Origin: Pachysolen tannophilus NRRL Y-2460
Lineage: Eukaryota; Ascomycota; Pichiomycetes; Alaninales; Pachysolenaceae
Direction of reading: 5' to 3'
Assembly (NCBI GenBank): GCA_001661245.1
Contig: KV454014.1
Span: forward strand, 1,246,691 to 1,310,690
Length of the DNA stretch: 64,000 nucleotides
Under the pieces are notes generated by a model, which was given only the letters and a program-made list of their open reading frames with translations, was not told the DNA's origin and made no database searches. Both the position numbers and the translations under genes were made by a program. This document shows, piece after piece, positions 58,577 to 64,000 of the stretch. Numbering within the stretch: position 1 is the stretch's first letter; every line of letters begins with the position of its first letter.

Positions 58577-59788
58577 ATGTTTAGGAATGTGTTGATATTG
58601 GTATTAGCTATTGTATTAGCACTTCAGTATAATGATAATAATAATTTTTATAAACGATATTTAAATAAGAGTATTTCTATTAAGAAGGAATTAGATCTTG
58701 AACATCCTGATATTGATAGGGCAAAATTGGCTACAAATCTGTATATACGTCCTGAATTATTGGGGAAACGTGATAGACAACAAATTGGAATTGAAAATGC
58801 AACAATTTTAATGCTTACAAGAAATTGGGAATTACCTGGAGTATTAGATGCAATGAGATCATTAGAAGATAGATTTAATAGAGATTATAAATATCCATGG
58901 ACTTTTCTTAATGATGAACCTTTTACTGATGATTTTATAGAAAAAACATCTTTAATGGCAAGTGGGAAAACAGAATATGGATTAATTCCTGAAGAAGAAT
59001 GGTCAAAACCAAAATGGATTAATGACACCCGAATGCAAGAATCTATGGATAAAATGGTTGAAGATGATGTGATATATGCAGGTTCATTAAGTTATAGAAA
59101 TATGTGTCGTTTTAATTCTGGTTTTTTTTATAAACAAGAATTAGTTAAAAAATATGATTATTATTTTAGAGTAGAACCAAATGTTGAATATATGTGTGAT
59201 TTTCAATATGATCCTTTTACTTTAATGAGAAAAAATGGGAAATTATATGGTTTTATTATTACAATTCATGAATATGAAGCAACAATACCTACATTATGGG
59301 ATACAATTGAAAAATTTATGGATAAATATCCAGAATATATTCATGAAAATAATGCATTTGAATTTATAACTAATAAAGATATTATTGGTAATATTGGATT
59401 AAATGTTAATTCTCATTCAAGATATAATTTATGTCATTTTTGGTCAAATTTTGAAATTGGAAGTTTAGAATTTTTTAGATCAAAACTGTATAATGATTTC
59501 TTTGATTTTTTAGAAGAAACTGGAAATTTTTATTATGAAAGATGGGGGGATGCTCCAGTACATACTCTTGCTGTTAGTTTATTAATGGATAAAAATAAAA
59601 TCCATTATTTTGATGATATTGGATATTATCATGAACCTTTTTTATCTTGTCCAACATCAAATATGTTAAAGACAAATAATAGATGTATTTGTAAAAAAAA
59701 TACAAAGACAATAGATTTAACTCCTCATAGTTGTTTAAGTAGGTGGTGGAAATTTGGAAGTGGTAGAAATTTTTTAAAAGAATTTTAA
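58577..59788 (+). CDS. KRE2/MNT1/KTR-family (GT15) alpha-1,2-mannosyltransferase
   Basis: 403 residues from ATG 58577. A type II anchor is at about 3-17 (NVLILVLAIVLALQY), with a very short stem. GT15 motifs in order: NATILMLTRNWELPGVLDAMRSLEDRFN, YKYPWTFLNDEPFTDDF, YRNMCRFNSGFFYK, YYFRVEPNVEYMCDFQYDPF, NLCHFWSNFEIGSLEFFRSK and YYERWGDAPVHTLA. The family adds alpha-1,2-mannose to O- and N-glycans in the Golgi. After RSK a CTG codon precedes YNDFFDFLE; to my memory the family usually has Ala there, another hint on CTG identity. Member assignment within the KTR family is not possible by eye. It is convergent with RPB4. Confidence 0.92.
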   Translation: MFRNVLILVLAIVLALQYNDNNNFYKRYLNKSISIKKELDLEHPDIDRAKLATNLYIRPELLGKRDRQQIGIENATILMLTRNWELPGVLDAMRSLEDRFNRDYKYPWTFLNDEPFTDDFIEKTSLMASGKTEYGLIPEEEWSKPKWINDTRMQESMDKMVEDDVIYAGSLSYRNMCRFNSGFFYKQELVKKYDYYFRVEPNVEYMCDFQYDPFTLMRKNGKLYGFIITIHEYEATIPTLWDTIEKFMDKYPEYIHENNAFEFITNKDIIGNIGLNVNSHSRYNLCHFWSNFEIGSLEFFRSKLYNDFFDFLEETGNFYYERWGDAPVHTLAVSLLMDKNKIHYFDDIGYYHEPFLSCPTSNMLKTNNRCICKKNTKTIDLTPHSCLSRWWKFGSGRNFLKEF

Positions 59789-59928
59789 ATAAAAACAATA
59801 AGTGAGTGAGCTAGAAGAAGAATAAGAAATTTTTCAATTAGAACAATTACTTTTTTTTTTTTTTTTTTTTTTTTTGATAAAAGAAATAATAATTTTTATT
59901 TTTAAATTTAAATTTTATTTTATTTTTT

Positions 59929-60555
59929 TTAATATGGACGTTCTAGTCTATGTAATTCATCCAATATTGTTTGTAATTCTCTTTTTGATTTTTTATTATT
60001 TAATGAAGGTATTAAACTTAATGCTTCTTCACTTTCTTCTAAATCTAAAGAACCTAATTGAGCAATTTCAAAAGGATGTAAATCTTTATTTTCTGGTCCT
60101 TTTAATAATGATTCAACAGCTCCAACAGTTTGATCATCTTTAAAACGAGAAAATGTTGATAAATAATCCATTGTTTTTCTTAATACTTCATTTGCAGAAG
60201 GAGCTAAAGCAACATTTGCAAGAGTTTCATCATCATCATCATCATCATCAATATCAATATTACCAACCCCATCTTGATTGTTTCCATTTTCTCCACCTTG
60301 GCCTTGTCCATTAAATTCTGGTTCTCCACGATCTTTTCTCATTTGTCTTCTTCTTACTTTTAATGCTTCTCTTATTAAAATTCTTGCTTCTGATAAATTT
60401 AAAGTTATTAATTTTTGATGATTACCTTGATGATCCATTTGATCAATTTGAAATTCAGGTCCTAATTTTAACTCAGCCGCATTTTCCTCATCATCAATCG
60501 TCTGTGATGCTCTTCTTCTTCTCCTTGTTCCGAATGTAGAAGTTGATATATTCAT
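59929..60555 (-). CDS. RPB4: Rpb4, RNA polymerase II stalk subunit
   Basis: 208 residues from ATG 60555 (S. cerevisiae 221). The N-terminus MNISTSTFGTRRRRRAS, then ENAAELKLGPEFQI, HQKLITLNLSEARILIREALKVRRR, an acidic Asp-rich insert at about 100-112, and the C-terminal MDYLSTFSRFKDDQTVGAVESLL, HPFEIAQLGSLDLEESEEALSLIPSL match Rpb4 throughout. Rpb4 pairs with Rpb7 in the Pol II stalk and supports stress transcription and mRNA turnover. A T-tract lies just past the 3' end (59851-59875). Confidence 0.95.
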   Translation of the reverse strand: MNISTSTFGTRRRRRASQTIDDEENAAELKLGPEFQIDQMDHQGNHQKLITLNLSEARILIREALKVRRRQMRKDRGEPEFNGQGQGGENGNNQDGVGNIDIDDDDDDDETLANVALAPSANEVLRKTMDYLSTFSRFKDDQTVGAVESLLKGPENKDLHPFEIAQLGSLDLEESEEALSLIPSLNNKKSKRELQTILDELHRLERPY

Positions 60556-61144
60556 CTTAATTAACCTTATCTTATATATATATATTTATATATATATTTA
60601 TATATATATATACTTTTACTGATAATCACAATTTATAAATATTAATTACGCCTTTGCGTCTTGTAAAAGTGCTTGAAAAAATTTAAAAACGGAAAAAAAT
60701 TAAAAAAAAAATTAAAAAATTTCCTATTATGGATGTTTGAGCTCTAGGAGCACTACTTGTGTAAAAAAATATTTAGACTCTTGTTTTTTATCACACTACT
60801 GTTTTGAGTTTGTGTATTAGCACACTACTTTTATATTAACATTGTGTTTGCTTACACTACCTGTTTTAAATTTCTTTTTTTTTTTTTTGACACGTTTTAC
60901 ACAACTTTATTTATATATTTTTTTTTCTTCGGTTTTTTTCTTTGTTGAATGACACAATAAGAGATAAATAACACAAGCCATATTAATTTTAGATAACCTA
61001 GATAAAAAAAAAACAAAAAAAAACTAAAGCTAAAAAGTAATAATATAGTAATAATATAATTAAATAATAAATACATGTTATATATATAAGTATATATATA
61101 TATGAAATATATATATATTGTAATATATATGGAGCATATATATG

Positions 61145-61179
<35 letters not shown>
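60556..61179. promoter_or_regulatory. Divergent RPB4/YAK1 promoter with CACTACT repeats
   Basis: Four copies of CACTAC(T/C), all on the plus strand, lie at 60751, 60794, 60823 and 60855, spaced 43, 29 and 32 bp. TA repeats flank both ends (60572-60611 and 61080-61178), so the YAK1 leader is almost pure TA. The CACTACT factor is not known to me. Confidence 0.5.
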
Positions 61180-61181
<2 letters not shown>

Positions 61182-63504
61182 GCATTCACAACAACAGCAT
61201 CAAGGTCAACAGACCACAAGGTCTCCTTTACAATTTTATACACAGCAATTTAATAATAATGATGGAAATAATATTAATTGGCAAGGGTCTACACCAAATT
61301 CAACAACAGCTTCACCTTTAGCAGGTAGTGGAGGTAATACCATGGGCGCTACGTCTCAAGGAATGGGTAATAGGGGTTATAATTTAAGAAATCCTATAAA
61401 TGAATTACAAAATCATAATTATGATGAACAACTGCTGTTTAGAAATCCTTGGGGTGGTTTAAATAATGTTAATTTACAATCAAATTTACAACAACTGCAA
61501 AATTTGCAACAACTGCAAAATTTACAACAACCGCCAAATATTCCACCACCAAATTTACAACACCAGCCGCCCATGCATTCACAATCGCAATCACAATTAC
61601 ATTCACAAGCTCAGGCTCATCCACAGGCTCATTCTCACTCTTATCCACATAATCAGTACCAGCCCAACTCATCATCTGCTTCTACATCGCTGCTTCAAAT
61701 GAGCGTTTCACCAAGTAATAGTACTGTCAATAGAGGATATTTCCCGCCGCCTCCGCCACCATTTCAACAACAACAGCAACAACAACAACAACCGCCACCG
61801 CCTCCTCCTACTCAAAGATTACTACCCTTTTCACATGCACGAAGTTCACCAGGTCATATTCTACCACCGCCAGTCACATCGCCTTCACAAGGAGGAGGAA
61901 TAATAGCTGGAGGAGGGCACGCGTTTCAAGTGCCTCCACCTCCATCCCTACTTGCACAACAACATCAATTTCAACAACTGCAGCAACTGCAAATGCAACA
62001 ACTGCAACAACAACAGGCTCAGGTGCATAATCTTAACCCGCCAACGAGATCTTCAGCAATTGCTTCTTCTTCAGGAGCAAACTCTTTTAATCAGAATTTA
62101 CCAACAACTTATGAATATGATAATATGACTTCGCAATTACCTCCACCTCTGCCTCCTACAAGAGCTGCAGCGCCAGGGCCGTCTTTGCAACAACAATATT
62201 ATCATGATAGTTCAGGGATACCTTTAAGTGATATAGCAAGGCGCCAATCTGTTGCCATTGCTAAAGCATTTAGTAATCGTGCTACTACAATGGATTCTTC
62301 CACTCCTGGTATTGCAAATGATAATAATAACATTTTATCCAATGAAAGGTTTATGACAAGAAGAACATCTTTATTCAATGCTAATTCTATTTATCAACAA
62401 CAAAGTAATTTGGAAACTAAAAAAGTACCAGCACCAAGATTACAAAAAATCACCAAAAATTCGGATTTAAAACCACGTTTAAACCCTCTGCCTAGATATA
62501 GACGTGCTTCTGCAGGTTCTCAAAATATTTCTCCCTTGGTTGCACTTACAATGGCATTAAGTTCAACTTTTTCTATTTGTCGTCCTGAATATAGTTATAA
62601 ATCTTCAAGAAATCCAAGAAGAGTATTAACAAAACCAAGTGATGGTCAATATAATAATGGTAATGATAATAAAGAAAGTGATTATATTCTTTATGTGAAT
62701 GATGTATTAGGTGTACAAGAAAATAGAAAATATATTGTATTAGATATATTAGGTCAGGGGACTTTTGGACAAGTTGTTAAATGTCAAGATTTGAAAACCC
62801 AAGAATTAGTTGCTGTAAAAGTTGTTAAGAGTAAACCTGCTTATTTGAATCAATCATTAACAGAGATAAATATTTTGGAACATTTAAATAGTAAAGTGGA
62901 TCCTACTGATCATCATCATTTTTTGAGGTTAAAGGATAAATTTGTTCACAAGAATCATTTATGTCTTGTATTTGAATTATTATCATCAAATCTTTATGAA
63001 CTTGTTCGTCAAAATCAATTTCATGGTTTACAAATTAAATTAGTAAGAAGTTTTACTCAACAATTAATTGATTCTTTATGTGTTTTAAAAGATCTGAAAT
63101 TGATTCATTGTGATTTAAAACCAGAAAATATTTTACTTGTTTCTCCAGATAAACCTGATATTAAAGTGATAGATTTTGGATCTGCATGTCATGAAAGACA
63201 AACAATATATACATATATTCAATCTCGTTTTTATAGATCTCCTGAAGTTATTCTTGGTCTTGCATATTCAACTTCCATAGATATGTGGTCTTTAGGTTGT
63301 ATAATTGCAGAATTATTTTTAGGATTACCTTTATTTCCAGGTACTTCTGAATATAATCAAATAACAAGAATTGTGGAAATGTTGGAAATGCCTCCAACGT
63401 GGATGTGTGATATGGGTAAAAATACTACAAAATTCATGAACAAAATTGAAATGACTCCACAGCGACAACAACAACAACAACAACAAATGCTGCAACAACT
63501 GCCA

Positions 63505-63547
<43 letters not shown>

Positions 63548-63879
63548 TACTGCTGCATCATCAGATGCCAACAACTGCAATCAGTCATCACACTGGAGGT
63601 GAAGTAGATTATTGCTATGAGTTAAAACCAATGGCTCAATATTCTCAAGAAAACAAGGTGGAAGAGCAAAAGTCCAAACGTTACTTTAAAGATTCTAAAT
63701 TAGATCAAATTATTATGAATTATGCTTATCCAAAAAAATTATCTAAATCAAAATTGGAGAAAGAGATTAATGATAGAAAATTGTTGGTTGATTTCATTAG
63801 AAGATGTTTAGAGTTAAACCCTGTAATAAGATGGACTCCTCAGGAAGCTAAAGAGCATCCTTTTATTAAAGGTGAATAA
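61180..63879 (+). CDS. YAK1: Yak1, DYRK-family protein kinase
   Basis: 899 residues from ATG 61180 (S. cerevisiae 807). The first ~510 residues are Gln/Pro/Asn/His-rich with poly-Pro runs. The kinase domain starts at about 518 (YIVLDILGQGTFGQVVKCQD), with VAVKVVKSK, HCDLKPENIL at about 643, DFGSAC, the activation-loop YTYIQSRFYRSPEVIL with the DYRK autophosphorylated tyrosine, and STSIDMWSLGCIIAELFLGLPLFPG. A long poly-Gln insert (about 764-790) interrupts the C-lobe before the final helices (LLVDFIRRCLELNPVIRWTPQEAKEHPFI). Yak1 is inhibited by PKA and slows growth under glucose limitation. A CTG codon in KDxKLIHCD sits where relatives have Ser or Ala. Confidence 0.95.
63465..63550 (+). repeat. 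Poly-glutamine microsatellite in the YAK1 kinase domain
   Basis: A CAA/CAG run encoding about 25 glutamines with CTG interruptions, located in a C-lobe loop of the kinase. Confidence 0.8.
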
Positions 63880-64000
63880 TTAAAGACACTTAGTTACACT
63901 TGAAATTTCATTTTTTTTAATAATAATATTTCCTTTTTGTTTACAATGTTTGAATACAACAAACAGTTCTTTATTCTTTTTTTTTTTTTTTTTTTTTTTT
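63880..64000 (+). other. 3' flank of YAK1 ending in a poly-T tract
   Basis: A short 3' region; bases 63977-64000 are an uninterrupted T run that reaches the window edge. No gene is visible. Confidence 0.5.

Noticed and set aside
61180-63879. Leucine-rich tracts in glutamine runs of YAK1 and TAF12 as real leucine repeats
   Set aside because: The codons are CTG, probably not leucine here, and look like CAG point changes.

Overview
The window is nuclear DNA of a budding yeast (Saccharomycotina). It is very AT-rich, with long A/T homopolymers, compact genes on both strands, few and short introns (GTAAGT or GTATGT donors, TACTAAC-like branch sites) and about 25 recognisable yeast housekeeping genes. 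The codon CTG does not behave as leucine. In an Ala/Pro/Gln/Glu-rich linker at 52845-53942 it supplies 14 of 17 apparent leucines, with no TTA or TTG there, and in PRO1, YAK1, PHO81, MDM12 and a KTR-type mannosyltransferase it sits where families usually carry Ala, Ser or a polar residue. Alanine fits best, which points to a Pachysolen/Nakazawaea-type (CUG-Ala) yeast; serine is not excluded. Translations made with the standard code will be wrong at CTG.

Layout. 1-13.3 kb: VPS3 (CORVET, 3' end cut by the window), BFR2, APC11 (one intron), PRO1, an AVT3/AVT4-type vacuolar amino-acid exporter and PIH1. 14-22 kb: a Zn2Cys6 regulator and LTE1. 23-27.8 kb: an MSB2-type signalling mucin whose body (minus strand) has no start codon or signal peptide, next to a short plus-strand ORF that has a signal peptide and the same serine repeat but then stops. 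The two face away from each other across imperfect inverted repeats. 28.7-34.7 kb: a small two-exon gene of unknown function, PHO81 and a membrane-linked short-chain dehydrogenase. 34.8-44.8 kb: SPC2, a MAG2/RNF10-type RING protein, an unrecognised APSES-like plus Myb/SANT-like protein, TAF12 and MDM12. 45-64 kb: an MNN9-family mannosyltransferase, EBP2, SNU114 (one intron), an MNN2-family mannosyltransferase, a palmitoyl-protein thioesterase and UTP30 (each broken once in a homopolymer), a KTR/KRE2-family mannosyltransferase, RPB4 and YAK1.

Recurring themes are Golgi mannan synthesis (three glycosyltransferase families within 15 kb), ribosome biogenesis (BFR2, EBP2, UTP30) and signalling (MSB2, YAK1, PHO81, LTE1). 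No operons are expected. I saw no tRNA or rRNA gene, transposon, LTR or CRISPR array.

The most interesting item is the split MSB2 locus. Inverting the roughly 930-bp spacer between its serine-repeat arms would join the orphan signal peptide in frame to the mucin/HMH/transmembrane body. This may be a recombination switch, a fixed inversion that broke the gene, or an assembly mis-orientation. Other leads are the CTG reassignment, the APSES-like/SANT protein, several clustered promoter motifs, and two homopolymer frameshifts 1.2 kb apart that look like sequencing error.
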